Of a DNA stretch of 64,000 nucleotides, positions 18,346-27,127 are shown piece after piece. Position 1 is the first letter of the stretch. Each line of letters begins with the position of its first letter. This stretch comes from Furfurilactobacillus curtus. Lineage in GTDB: Bacteria > Bacillota > Bacilli > Lactobacillales > Lactobacillaceae. Under the pieces are notes generated by a model that did not search any database, was not told the DNA's origin, and saw nothing but the letters and a program-made list of their open reading frames with translations. The DNA is taken from assembly GCF_045862785.1 (NCBI RefSeq), contig NZ_BQXO01000003.1, positions 248,001 to 312,000 on the forward strand, read 5' to 3'. The position numbers were made by a program, and so were the translations under genes.

Positions 18346-19032
18346 TTACTCGTCGGTTGGTGTGTCAGTTGTATTACGCGGATTTAATTCTACGATCTTT
18401 CCGGTTTGTAAATAGACAATCCATTCACAAATATTGGTCACGTAATCACCAATCCGTTTCAAAAATTGAGCGACAGCCATGTAATCTGTACTACCCACAA
18501 CTACTTCAGGATCCTGTCGCATTTGATCGATACTCTCTCGATAAATCAATTGGTAATAATCGCCAGCTCTAGCATCCACTAAGGCAATTTGTCGAGCCCG
18601 CTGATCGTCATCTTTCACATAAGCATCTAAAACATCAGCGACCATTTGCTGAACAATCCGGCCCATTTCAGAAATATGTTGTTCAATGACAGCCACGCGT
18701 TTATTGCCTTTCACTCGAATCGTTGATTGAGCAACACTACGCGCATAATCACCCATTCGTTCTAAATCTGATACAGCTTTCAAAATGGTGACAATCTCCC
18801 GTAGATCTGTTGTCACAGGTTGATATAACGCAATCATTTCAAACGATTTTTTTTCTAAGCTAACCTCTCGATCATTAATCTGATGATCATTATCGATGAC
18901 AGCTTGAGCAACGGTGCGATCGTGGTTAACAAACGCCGTTACTGCCTTTCCAATCGCTTCTGAAACTAACATCCCTAACTCTGTAAACCCAGTGTCTAGA
19001 TCATTTAGTTCATCATCAAATAGTCGTCTCAT
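18346..19032 (-). CDS. phoU: Phosphate transport regulator PhoU
   Basis: PhoU is a helical, metal-binding negative regulator that links the Pst transporter to the PhoR kinase. The 228-residue length and two repeated three-helix units with conserved E-x3-D-x3 faces ('ERMGDYARSVA' at about 91-101, 'KRIGDYVTNICEW' at about 191-203) are diagnostic. It is the last gene of pstS-C-A-B-B-phoU, 40 bp after pstB. The start has GAGGTG nine bases upstream. It is probably controlled by the Pho box upstream of pstS. Confidence 0.96.
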   Translation of the reverse strand: MRRLFDDELNDLDTGFTELGMLVSEAIGKAVTAFVNHDRTVAQAVIDNDHQINDREVSLEKKSFEMIALYQPVTTDLREIVTILKAVSDLERMGDYARSVAQSTIRVKGNKRVAVIEQHISEMGRIVQQMVADVLDAYVKDDDQRARQIALVDARAGDYYQLIYRESIDQMRQDPEVVVGSTDYMAVAQFLKRIGDYVTNICEWIVYLQTGKIVELNPRNTTDTPTDE

Positions 19033-19072
19033 CGTTTTTGCACCTCTATCCCCTTATTTAGGGGGTTCCGCC

Positions 19073-19831
19073 TTAACCAAACCGCCCTGAAATATAATCT
19101 TGAGTCTCCTGTCGCGCTGGTTCCATAAACATCGTTTTTGTGTCGTTAACCTCAATGAGTTCACCTTGTAAAAAGAAGGCGGTGCGGTCTGCAATCCGTG
19201 ACGCTTGCTGCAGGTTATGCGTCACCATGATGATTGTGTAGTCATACCTTAACTTTAATAAAGTTTCTTCGATCACGTGGCTTGAAACCGGATCTAACGC
19301 ACTGGTCGGTTCGTCCAGTAGAAGGACATCCGGAGAAACGGCTAAGACCCGCGCAATACAAATTCGCTGTTGTTGCCCACCGGAAAGTGCCAACGCGTTC
19401 TTGTGGAGATCATCTTTAACTTCATCCCAGATGGCCGCTTGTTTAAGACTATTTTCCACGGCTTCATCCAAAACCTGTTTGTCACGCACGCCCGCTAAGC
19501 GTAACCCATAAACCACATTTTCATAAATCGAAAAGGGAAACGGATTGGGTTGTTGAAAGACCATACCAACTTGTTTTCGGAGCGCCACAATATCTTCCCC
19601 GGGCGCATAAATATTTTGATCTTTAAAAAGGACATTGCCGGTAATCGTCACCCCATCGATGAGGTCATTCATTCGATTCAAACTACGTAAAAAAGTCGAC
19701 TTACCACAACCTGACGGACCAATTAGAGCCGAAATGCCCTTTTCTTGAAAAGACAAATTAATTCCCTTTAGTGCCTCTTTTTGCCCATAAAATAAATGTA
19801 AATTATCAGTCTCAATGATGGGTGTTGCCAT
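19073..19831 (-). CDS. pstB: Phosphate ABC transporter ATP-binding protein (PstB, second copy)
   Basis: This 252-residue ATPase powers phosphate uptake through PstCA. Walker A GPSGCGKST is at residues 38-46, the signature LSGGQQQR near 149-156 and Walker B VLLLDEPTSALD just after. It is very similar to the pstB immediately upstream but lacks that gene's N-terminal extension. Tandem pstB genes are usual in lactobacilli and Bacillus. About 50 bp separate the two copies. Confidence 0.95.
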   Translation of the reverse strand: MATPIIETDNLHLFYGQKEALKGINLSFQEKGISALIGPSGCGKSTFLRSLNRMNDLIDGVTITGNVLFKDQNIYAPGEDIVALRKQVGMVFQQPNPFPFSIYENVVYGLRLAGVRDKQVLDEAVENSLKQAAIWDEVKDDLHKNALALSGGQQQRICIARVLAVSPDVLLLDEPTSALDPVSSHVIEETLLKLRYDYTIIMVTHNLQQASRIADRTAFFLQGELIEVNDTKTMFMEPARQETQDYISGRFG

Positions 19832-19881
19832 GTCATTCTCCTCTCATGACCACCTGCAATTTCAATCAAGTCAGTTACAAC

Positions 19882-20703
19882 TTAGCCAAAGTTACCGGAA
19901 ATATAGTCGTTAGTGATGGCAACCTTAGGGCGGGTGAAGATTTTACGCGCTTCATCATATTCCAATACCTTGCCTAGATGAAAGAAAGCAGTGAAGTCGC
20001 TAATTCTGGCGGCTTGTTGCATGTTATGCGTGACGATAATAATCGTATAGTGTTCTTTTAATTTCAGTAACGTATCTTCAATCTGTGAGGTCGCCACGGG
20101 ATCTAACGCACTTGCCGGTTCGTCTAGCAATAAAATGTCCGGTTTCATCGCAACTGCGCGAGCAATACACAAACGCTGTTGTTGCCCGCCCGATAAAGCA
20201 AGGGCGCTCTTATGCAACTCATCTTTGACTTGATCCCACATCGCGGCTTGCCGTAAGGACGTTTCGACAATTTCATCAAGTTGATGACGATCTCGTAAGC
20301 CACGTTGCTTTAATGCAAACGTGATGTTGTCGTAGATCGACTTAGCAAATGGATTTGGTCGTTGAAACACCATCCCAATGTGCCGCCGCATCTCGTACAC
20401 ATCAATTTGATTACTATTAATGTCTAAGCCACGATACATAATTTGTCCGTCAACCCGGGCAACACCATCGTTCATCCGGTTAAGCGATCGCAAAAAAGTT
20501 GATTTCCCTGAACCTGACGCGCCAATTAAGGCTGTGATTTTGTAGCGTTCAAACTGTAGATCGCCCTCGCTGAGTGCTTCATTGTCACCATAATAAACAT
20601 GTAAATTGTGTGTTGAGAGTGCGATTTCATGTTGTTGCTCATCAAATTGAAAAATGTTTCGCTCAGGTGCTTGCGTTGTAGATGCTGATGGTTCGGTCAT
20701 CAT
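19882..20703 (-). CDS. pstB: Phosphate ABC transporter ATP-binding protein (PstB, first copy)
   Basis: The protein has all ABC-ATPase motifs of PstB: GASGSGKST, LSGGQQQRLCIARA and ILLLDEPASALD. It carries an extra N-terminal stretch of about 25 residues rich in polar residues before the first strand. I start it at the ATG at 20703 because AGGAGG is nine bases upstream; an ATG at 20709 is only three bases from the site. This gives 273 residues. Eighteen bases separate it from pstA. Confidence 0.95.
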   Translation of the reverse strand: MMTEPSASTTQAPERNIFQFDEQQHEIALSTHNLHVYYGDNEALSEGDLQFERYKITALIGASGSGKSTFLRSLNRMNDGVARVDGQIMYRGLDINSNQIDVYEMRRHIGMVFQRPNPFAKSIYDNITFALKQRGLRDRHQLDEIVETSLRQAAMWDQVKDELHKSALALSGGQQQRLCIARAVAMKPDILLLDEPASALDPVATSQIEDTLLKLKEHYTIIIVTHNMQQAARISDFTAFFHLGKVLEYDEARKIFTRPKVAITNDYISGNFG

Positions 20704-20721
20704 AACCATTTCCTCCTCGTA

Positions 20722-21609
20722 TCAATCCGCCGCCGTTAAGTGTCGATAGACGCGTTGGCCCACCCAACGAGCTAAAACATTGAATAGTAGCACTGCCAAC
20801 ACTAGAACCGCTGAAGAGCCGGCTGAAACAGCGCTGGCATCTGGCATGATGCCTTCTGAGTTAATTTTCCAGATATGAACGGCTAACGTTTCGGCAGGAC
20901 GCATTGGGTTCAATGGACTGGCGATGTTAAATGGATTCCAATCCGCAAAATTTAAAGCTGGCGCTGATTGGCCAGATGTATAAATCAAAGCGGCAGCTTC
21001 ACCAAAAACGCGACCTGCGCTCAAGATAACACCAGTTAAAATACTGGGTACCGCTACGGGCAAAATGATGTGAGTTACCGTTTCCCATCGCGATAGCCCT
21101 AATGCTAATCCCGCCTCTCGCTGCAAGTTGGGAATTGCTGCCAAGGAGCCTTCGATACTGCGAGTCAGCAGTGGTAAGTTGAAGAATGTTAGCGCTAAAG
21201 CACCAGAAAGAATTGAAAAGCCCATTTTGAACCGAACGACGAAGAGTAAGAAGCCAAATAAACCAACGACCACGGATGGCAGCGAACTCAAAATTTCGAT
21301 TGCGGAGCGAATCAATGTCGTCACCCAATTTTTCTGCGCATATTCATTCAAATAAATGCCTGCGCCTAATGCGATTGGAAATGAGATGAGCATCGCTAAG
21401 ATGAGTAAATAAAATGAGTTAAAGAGCTGAATGCCAATGCCCCCGCCAGCACTAAAAGCTTTGGCCGGTGTCGTGAGAAATTGCCAAGTGAGTTTGGGAA
21501 AACCGGCTAATAGAATATAGCCCAGTAAGAAAATCAAGATAAGGATCACAGTTCCCGCAATACCATAAAAAATGCCAGTGGCCACTTTATCTGCTGTCTT
21601 TGCATTCAT
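20722..21609 (-). CDS. pstA: Phosphate ABC transporter permease PstA
   Basis: PstA is one of two membrane subunits of the high-affinity phosphate importer. It has 295 residues with six membrane helices and the ABC coupling loop 'EAGLALGLSRWETVTHIILP' (about 165-184) that contacts PstB. Its ATG overlaps the pstC stop (TAATG), so synthesis of the two permease subunits is coupled. Confidence 0.96.
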   Translation of the reverse strand: MNAKTADKVATGIFYGIAGTVILILIFLLGYILLAGFPKLTWQFLTTPAKAFSAGGGIGIQLFNSFYLLILAMLISFPIALGAGIYLNEYAQKNWVTTLIRSAIEILSSLPSVVVGLFGFLLFVVRFKMGFSILSGALALTFFNLPLLTRSIEGSLAAIPNLQREAGLALGLSRWETVTHIILPVAVPSILTGVILSAGRVFGEAAALIYTSGQSAPALNFADWNPFNIASPLNPMRPAETLAVHIWKINSEGIMPDASAVSAGSSAVLVLAVLLFNVLARWVGQRVYRHLTAAD

Positions 21610-22526
21610 TAGCGAAGTGCCCCTTTCCGACCAATCAAACGGATAACAACGTTAAAGACCAGTGACATAACGAGTAAGACCAAAGCCAGTGACCACAAGG
21701 CGTTGTTTTGCAAACTACCCATTACTGTATTACCAATTCCTTCCGTCAGCACAGACGTTAATGTCGATGACGGTGAAACAAGGTTATGTGGCAATAACGT
21801 TGCATTCCCAACAACCATTTGAACTGCCAGCGCCTCACCGAAAGCTCTCGCCATGCCAAAGACAATTGCCGTTAAGATCCCCGGCGTGGCTGCCCGTAAA
21901 ACGACCTTGTAAATCGTTTGCCAACGGGTCGCACCTAGCGCCAATGACGCTTCACGATAGTAACGAGGGACTGATTTTAACGTATCTGCAGTCATTGAGG
22001 TTACTGTTGGGAGAATCATGACAAATAAGACAAATGTTCCCGATAGAATACCAAAACCACTGCCACCAAATGTGTGACGGACAAACGGAACAACCACACT
22101 TAAGCCGATAAATCCATAAACCACTGATGGAATGCCAACCAACAATTCAGTGACTGGTTGGAGAATCTTGGCGCCATTTTTCGGTGCAATCTCATTCATG
22201 AATACAGCCGTTCCGATTGCAAATGGGGTGGCAACGACGGCTGATAATAGCGTGATTAAAAATGAGCCAACAATCATCGGTAACGCACCAACTTGGGGTT
22301 TTCCGTGAACCGAGACCGATGGATCCCATGTTTTTCCAGTTAAAAAGTCCCATGGGTTAACATGATTTTCAAAAAAAGTTGCTAACCCCTTGGCCGCCAC
22401 GAACCAGAAAATGGCAACCACCACCACCAGAATTAACAATAAAGCTAAAAAGCTAATCACTCGCCCGCGGCGTTCGGTTCGTGTCGCTTGAGAAGTCTGT
22501 TGTAAGGCTGTTTTGATTTTATCCAT
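21609..22526 (-). CDS. pstC: Phosphate ABC transporter permease PstC
   Basis: PstC pairs with PstA. The 305 residues include six membrane helices, a cytoplasmic N-terminus rich in Gln, Thr and Arg (1-22), and the coupling loop 'EASLALGATRWQTIYKVVLR' (about 191-210). It starts 21 bp after pstS with AAGGGG upstream. Confidence 0.96.
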   Translation of the reverse strand: MDKIKTALQQTSQATRTERRGRVISFLALLLILVVVVAIFWFVAAKGLATFFENHVNPWDFLTGKTWDPSVSVHGKPQVGALPMIVGSFLITLLSAVVATPFAIGTAVFMNEIAPKNGAKILQPVTELLVGIPSVVYGFIGLSVVVPFVRHTFGGSGFGILSGTFVLFVMILPTVTSMTADTLKSVPRYYREASLALGATRWQTIYKVVLRAATPGILTAIVFGMARAFGEALAVQMVVGNATLLPHNLVSPSSTLTSVLTEGIGNTVMGSLQNNALWSLALVLLVMSLVFNVVIRLIGRKGALR

Positions 22527-22547
22527 TTCACTCTTACCCCTTATTTG

Positions 22548-23423
22548 TCAGCGAACCGGTGTCACTTCACCACTAACACTGCGTTTGATTTGCATCTGAG
22601 ACATACTAATGTACCCTAGTTGCTGAACCAGCGTGGTTTGAATCCGCGGTGATTGGATATAGTTGAGGAAGGATTTAGTCACACCGGTGGGTTGCCCTTT
22701 TGTGTACATATGTTCATAAGACCACACTGGCCATTTACCAGTGGTGACATTGCGATTGGTTGGGCTAACACCATTTAAAGCGACCTTCTTCACTGATTTA
22801 TCTGCGTAGGAAAAAGCAACATAACTAATGGCGCCTGGCGTAGAACTGACAATCGAGCGAACCATTCCCGACGAATCTTGGGCCTGCGCCGTTTTAACCT
22901 GATGCCCAGCCAAGGCCCAACGTTCAAACGTCGCCCGTGTTCCAGAACCTTGCGCTCGGTTAATGATGGTAATAGGAACGTTGGTACCACCAAGTTGGCG
23001 CCAATTCGTATAGGTACCATCAAAAATTCGTTGCAGTTGCGTCGTTGTCAAATTAGTCACACCAACCTTAGGATTAATAATTGGCACGATCCCCACCACC
23101 GCGACACGGTGATCGACGAGTTGTTTTGACTGAATCCCGCTTTGTTCTTCCGCAAAGACATCAGAATTCCCAATGGCTACTGCACCGGACTGAATCTGAC
23201 TCAGTCCTGTTCCCGAGCCACCACCTTGGACATTGATAAATACGCCTAAGTGATCGCCTGCATATTGTTCACCGGCGGCTTCGACTAATGGTTGTAACGC
23301 GGTCGAACCAACGACGGTAATTGAACCGTCGCGCATGGCGCGCTGGCGTGTCTGGTAGCCGGCGGTTAAAAGTCCTGCAATGCCAACGACTAACACAACC
23401 AGCCAAAACTGTCGTTTATTCAT
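22548..23423 (-). CDS. pstS: Phosphate-binding protein PstS without a lipobox cysteine
   Basis: This is the substrate-binding subunit of the Pst importer. The 291 residues carry the phosphate-binding segments GSTALQPLVEAA, GGGSGTGLSQIQ and AQGSGTRATFE in order. The N-terminus has a hydrophobic helix (about 6-22) ending LLTAGYQTRQR: a Tyr (codon TAC) stands where lipoproteins have Cys, so this copy is probably anchored by an uncleaved helix or released rather than lipidated. It is close to the stand-alone paralogue at 33393-34283, which has a normal lipobox. A tandem Pho box lies about 90-130 bp upstream. Confidence 0.94.
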   Translation of the reverse strand: MNKRQFWLVVLVVGIAGLLTAGYQTRQRAMRDGSITVVGSTALQPLVEAAGEQYAGDHLGVFINVQGGGSGTGLSQIQSGAVAIGNSDVFAEEQSGIQSKQLVDHRVAVVGIVPIINPKVGVTNLTTTQLQRIFDGTYTNWRQLGGTNVPITIINRAQGSGTRATFERWALAGHQVKTAQAQDSSGMVRSIVSSTPGAISYVAFSYADKSVKKVALNGVSPTNRNVTTGKWPVWSYEHMYTKGQPTGVTKSFLNYIQSPRIQTTLVQQLGYISMSQMQIKRSVSGEVTPVR

Positions 23424-23496
23424 AGTACCCTCCTGAAATCAATGCGGAAATGAACACGTTTGGCGCCAACGTATTGCTCCCCATCAACTCTAACTA

Positions 23497-23550
23497 AGTC
23501 TAGCGGGCCAATGTAAAGAAGCTAAGGACGTTATGTAAAGGTTTTGTAAA
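23497..23550 (-). promoter_or_regulatory. Pho box and promoter of pstS-C-A-B-B-phoU
   Basis: Reading the minus strand, TTTACA (23550-23545), TTTACA (23539-23534), a degenerate TCCTTA (23528-23523) and TTTACA (23517-23512) repeat exactly every 11 bp. A probable -10 TAGACT (23502-23497) follows 9 bp after the last repeat. This matches the known PhoP-binding architecture of direct TT(A/C/T)ACA repeats with 5-bp spacers. PhoP is encoded just upstream on the same strand. Confidence 0.8.
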
Positions 23551-23626
23551 TATGAAAAAGCGTCTGGGCTAGCTTTGTCATTTCTGACTAAATGCTAGCG
23601 CAAACGCTAAAATCACTGGGAAATTA

Positions 23627-25006
23627 TTACTTAATTTTTTCTGGAAATTGAACCGTCATGGTTGTCCCCGCCTCAGGTCGGCTACTAACGACGATGTGCC
23701 CACCTAATAACTCTGTCAACTCTTTGACAATTGCTAGCCCCAGCCCTGTACCAGGAATTCGTTGTTTATTGCGTGAAGGATCTCCTCGATAAAAACGTTC
23801 AAAAATTCGCTCTTGTTGCTCAACAGTCATTCCTTGACCGGTGTCAGTAACGGTCAGCTGCCAGCCAGTTGGCGTTGCCGTGGCATTAATGGTAATCTGG
23901 CCAGCATCATGATTATACTTAATCGCGTTTGACAGCAAGTTGTTTGCAATCTGATCAAATTTAGCCGCATCAGTTTGAACTTTGAACTGTGGCGAAATGG
24001 CATTCACCACAGTTAATGAACGGCGGCGAATCGATTGACTTTGTAACTGGATCTGTTGATCAATCAACGTCTTAATGTCAACTTTTGTCATGACCAATGC
24101 TCGTTTGGTTGGGTTCTGCAATCGTGAAACAGACAAAACATCCTCGATCAATAGCATCAGCTGATGTGCTTGATCATTAATGATTGTCAAAAACTCGCGA
24201 CGTTTTTGTGGATCCATATCCGCCCCAGCTAATAAAGTCTCTGAAAAGCCCGTGATTGCAGTTAACGGGGTTTTTAATTCATGAGAAGCATTCGCCACAA
24301 AATCAACCTGCATCTGCTCAATCCGTGCAACCTCGGTTAAATCATAAAGCAGAACCAACACTTGTGGATGATAGGGTCGCGGTTCTGTAAAAATCGTTGA
24401 AACCTCTAACGTTCGTTTGGTGGCCGGTAATGTGAGGGTTAAAGTCTGGCGACGATTAGCTTGCTCTCGTAACGCCGCCTCAATTTGGGCAGTTAAATCA
24501 AATTGTTTAATATCTTGCGTATACAAATGTGGTAATGGCAATTGCTCGGTTTCAAGTAATTGGACGGCCATTGGATTCATTAACTGAGTTTGCCGACGTC
24601 GATCAATGACCATTACCCCCACCGGTAGATATTTCAATAAATTATCTAGTTCATTTTCTTGACGCTGAAAGACATGACTTTGATGACGCAACGCTTCCGC
24701 AGCCATATTGATTGCTTGGCCCAAATCTGCATAGGCATGATCGGCGGGCAGTAGGATACGATGCGTTTGGTCCGGCGCGGTTAGTTTCATAACTTGGGTT
24801 GTTAGGTCATGTACGACGTGTTCTTGGGCAGCCACTAATCGCCAAATAATCCCCAATTCAATTAACATGGCTCCGATAACCAGGCCGGCGATCACCCAGC
24901 CACGTTGACTGGACTGCCCATCATTAATGGTGGCCAATAAACTTGCCAGCAAGATAAAGTTCATCAGTCCGGCAATTACCAATAATCGTAATTTAAACGT
25001 TCGCAT
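23627..25006 (-). CDS. phoR: Phosphate-responsive sensor histidine kinase PhoR (PnpS)
   Basis: The 459-residue kinase has two N-terminal membrane helices (about 8-27 and 38-58) separated by only about ten residues, so there is no real extracytoplasmic sensor domain. A PAS-like domain follows (about 120-225), then HisKA with the phospho-accepting His at 242 (NASHELKTPL), and the ATPase domain with DTGQGM and GTGLGLAIVKEL. Kinases with such short loops usually sense the transporter/PhoU state rather than an external ligand. It begins three bases after phoP. Confidence 0.93.
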   Translation of the reverse strand: MRTFKLRLLVIAGLMNFILLASLLATINDGQSSQRGWVIAGLVIGAMLIELGIIWRLVAAQEHVVHDLTTQVMKLTAPDQTHRILLPADHAYADLGQAINMAAEALRHQSHVFQRQENELDNLLKYLPVGVMVIDRRRQTQLMNPMAVQLLETEQLPLPHLYTQDIKQFDLTAQIEAALREQANRRQTLTLTLPATKRTLEVSTIFTEPRPYHPQVLVLLYDLTEVARIEQMQVDFVANASHELKTPLTAITGFSETLLAGADMDPQKRREFLTIINDQAHQLMLLIEDVLSVSRLQNPTKRALVMTKVDIKTLIDQQIQLQSQSIRRRSLTVVNAISPQFKVQTDAAKFDQIANNLLSNAIKYNHDAGQITINATATPTGWQLTVTDTGQGMTVEQQERIFERFYRGDPSRNKQRIPGTGLGLAIVKELTELLGGHIVVSSRPEAGTTMTVQFPEKIK

Positions 25007-25009
25007 GAT

Positions 25010-25702
25010 TTAATCTCCAAATTGATACCCAAAGCCCCGCACCGTTTTTAAATATCGCGGGTGCTTAGGATCGGCTTCAATTTTCTCACGCAGATGACTG
25101 ATATGCATGTCTACCATCCGCGTGTCGCCAGCGTAGTCAAATCCCCACACGCCGTTTAACAAAGTTTCCCGATCTAAGACACGGCCTTGCCGATGGATTA
25201 AATAATCTAATAATTCAAATTCTTTTGGCGTTAAAACAATTGATTCACCAGATCGTGTAACCCGCAAGCGATCTTCATCAACCGACAAATCTCCGATTGT
25301 GATTTTCCGAACGAGTTGCTGTTCTGTTGGTGTAACACGTTCACTGCGTCGCGTAACGGCCTTAATCCGCGCCAAGATCTCTCGCGGCGAAAATGGTTTG
25401 GTGACATAATCATCGGCTCCAATTTCCAGTCCAAAAACGCGATCAAATTCTTCTCCTTTGGCTGTGACAATAATAATAGGTGTGTCATTACCCGCCTGTC
25501 GCGCGCGCTTGGTGACTTCCATACCATCTAACTCAGGGAGCATTAAATCGAGCAACACACAAAAATATGCGTTGGCGGTGATTTTAGTTAAGGCATCCGC
25601 TCCTGTGGCGGCAGTATCAACTGCATAACCTGCCTGTTCCAAGTTATATTGCAGCAACGTCACAATACTTGGTTCATCATCAACCACTAAAATTCGTTTC
25701 AT
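25010..25702 (-). CDS. phoP: Phosphate response regulator PhoP (OmpR family)
   Basis: PhoP has a receiver domain with acidic Asp8/Asp9 and phospho-acceptor Asp52, the conserved Lys near 102 (VTKPFSP), and a C-terminal winged-helix DNA-binding domain ending GFGYQFGD. I start it at the ATG at 25702 (MKRILVVDDEP), which has AGAGAGG eight bases upstream, giving 230 residues. A longer frame to 25795 runs into a repeat fragment and lacks a ribosome-binding site. The likely targets are the two pstS promoters with Pho boxes. Confidence 0.95.
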   Translation of the reverse strand: MKRILVVDDEPSIVTLLQYNLEQAGYAVDTAATGADALTKITANAYFCVLLDLMLPELDGMEVTKRARQAGNDTPIIIVTAKGEEFDRVFGLEIGADDYVTKPFSPREILARIKAVTRRSERVTPTEQQLVRKITIGDLSVDEDRLRVTRSGESIVLTPKEFELLDYLIHRQGRVLDRETLLNGVWGFDYAGDTRMVDMHISHLREKIEADPKHPRYLKTVRGFGYQFGD

Positions 25703-25764
25703 GCTTTGATCCTCTCTTATTGGTGCCATGCGTGCTTCTGCAGAGAGTATAGCAATAAACTCAG

Positions 25765-25806
25765 AGTGGAACCAGCCTGGGATGATCCTGAGCATTAACG
25801 GGTCAA
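25765..25806. repeat. R1 repeat, left-half fragment
   Basis: The stretch GTGGAACCAGCC...GATCCTGAGCATTAACGG resembles the left half of R1 copy a, which reads GATCCTGAGCATCAACGG. The right half is missing; R2-type sequence follows directly. It lies upstream of phoP. Confidence 0.55.
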
Positions 25807-25824
25807 CAAAAAGCGTTTAGGACA

Positions 25825-25912
25825 AAGCTAAAATCTAAATATCACTTCCAACCTAAATCGTCAAAAATACGGGATCACAAGTCAAGTGACTCGTGTCCCG
25901 CTCTCTCAATCA
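25825..25912 (-). repeat. R2 intergenic repeat, copy a, with prfB terminator hairpin
   Basis: On the minus strand a near-perfect palindrome, from CGGGACACGAGTCA to GTGATCCCG, is followed by TATTTTTG and acts as the prfB terminator. About 45 further bases (TTTAGGTTGGAAGTG...TTTAGATTTT) are shared with R2 copy c at 58 kb, which shows this is a dispersed repeat and not just a chance hairpin. Confidence 0.7.
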
Positions 25913-25914
25913 AG

Positions 25915-27031
25915 CTATTCAGGATTCTTTTGCTTTAAATTCCACTGCAAGTAGGCATCAATAAATGGATCAAGGTCACCATCAAGCACTGCCTGCGCAT
26001 TACCCGTTTCATAATTAGTACGGTGGTCTTTCACCATGGTGTAGGGTTGGAAAACATACGAACGAATTTGCGACCCCCAGCCAATTTCCATCTGAGTTCC
26101 CTCAAGTTTGGCCTTTTCTTCGGCCTTCTTTTGCTCCTCACGTTCGTAGAGTTTCGCTTTCAACATCGCCATCGCCGTCGCTTTGTTTTGAAATTGTGAC
26201 CGCTGTGCTTGTGACGAAACCACGATACCAGTCGGCTCATGGATCAGTCGCACGGCCGATGATGTCTTGTTAATGTGCTGCCCACCAGCTCCGCTGGAAC
26301 GAAAGACCTCCATCCGAATATCATCCGGATTTAAATCAACTTCCACTGAATCATCTAGCTCTGGCATCACATCCACACTCACAAATGAGGTGTGGCGACG
26401 CCCAGCCGAATCAAAGGGCGAGATGCGGACAAATCGATGAACGCCTTTTTCACTACGTAGATAGCCATAGGCATTCGTACCTGAAATCAACACCGTCGCA
26501 CTATCCAAACCGGCAACATCGCCAGCCTGATAATCTTCAATATCGACGCTAAACCCATGCTGTTCAGCCCACCGCGTATACATACGTAGCAAGTTTTGAC
26601 CCCAATCTTGGGATTCAGTTCCCCCCGCACCAGGGTGAATTTCTAAAATTGCATTGTTTGCGTCGTAAGGTTCATCAAGCAGTTGAGTTAACCGGTACGC
26701 CTGCAGCCGTCTGGCAGTATCCGCCACGTCAGTATCTAGTTGAGCAGCCATTTCAGGGTCGTCATCTTCCTCTAATAACTCGATGGTAACCGCCAAATTT
26801 TCAACTGCTTCTTGTAACTCCATAAATGTGTCATGTTTCGCTTTTAACGCGTTATTCGCATCGATCAATTTTTGAGCAGCGACGTTGTCGTTCCAAAAAT
26901 CTGGTTCAGCCATTTTAGCTTCGTTTTCTGAAATGCTTTCATTCAAGGCTTCGAGGTCAAAGTGACCCCCTAAAGTTCGTGATTTGTTGTTGCATGTCAG
27001 CTAATTTTTGCCGAGCTTCGGCTAATTCCAT
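25915..27031 (-). CDS. prfB: Peptide chain release factor 2, programmed +1 frameshift
   Basis: RF2 terminates translation at UGA and UAA. The reading frame starts at the ATG at 27031 (TAAGGAG upstream), runs 24 codons to an in-frame TGA at 26959-26957, and continues in the +1 frame. The site is classic: AGGGGG acts as an internal Shine-Dalgarno, then CTT TGA C, where slippage on CTT T reads Asp and joins '...RGSL' to 'DLEALNES...'. The full product is about 371 residues. The SPF stop-codon recognition motif and the GGQ hydrolysis motif (GAGGQHINKT) are present. It follows secA by 96 bp. Confidence 0.97.
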
Positions 27032-27078
27032 TCCAACCACTCCTTATTTCTATGAATTTTTGACCCTTAATTGCACAA

Positions 27079-27112
27079 CAACCGGAGCCTCAAGTAATCT
27101 AGTCTCCGGTTG
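27079..27112 (-). terminator. Hairpin between secA and prfB
   Basis: CAACCGGAG (27079-27087) and CTCCGGTTG (27104-27112) pair perfectly over nine bases. On the minus strand it follows the secA stop, but the tail TTGTTGTGC is a poor T-run, so it may be a partial terminator or processing site. Confidence 0.5.
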
Positions 27113-27127
27113 CCTCATATGCTTAAA

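Noticed and set aside
25010..25795. Longer PhoP start at 25795
   Set aside because: The extra 31 residues are repeat-derived, and the ATG at 25702 has a good ribosome-binding site and the family start MKRILVVDDEP.
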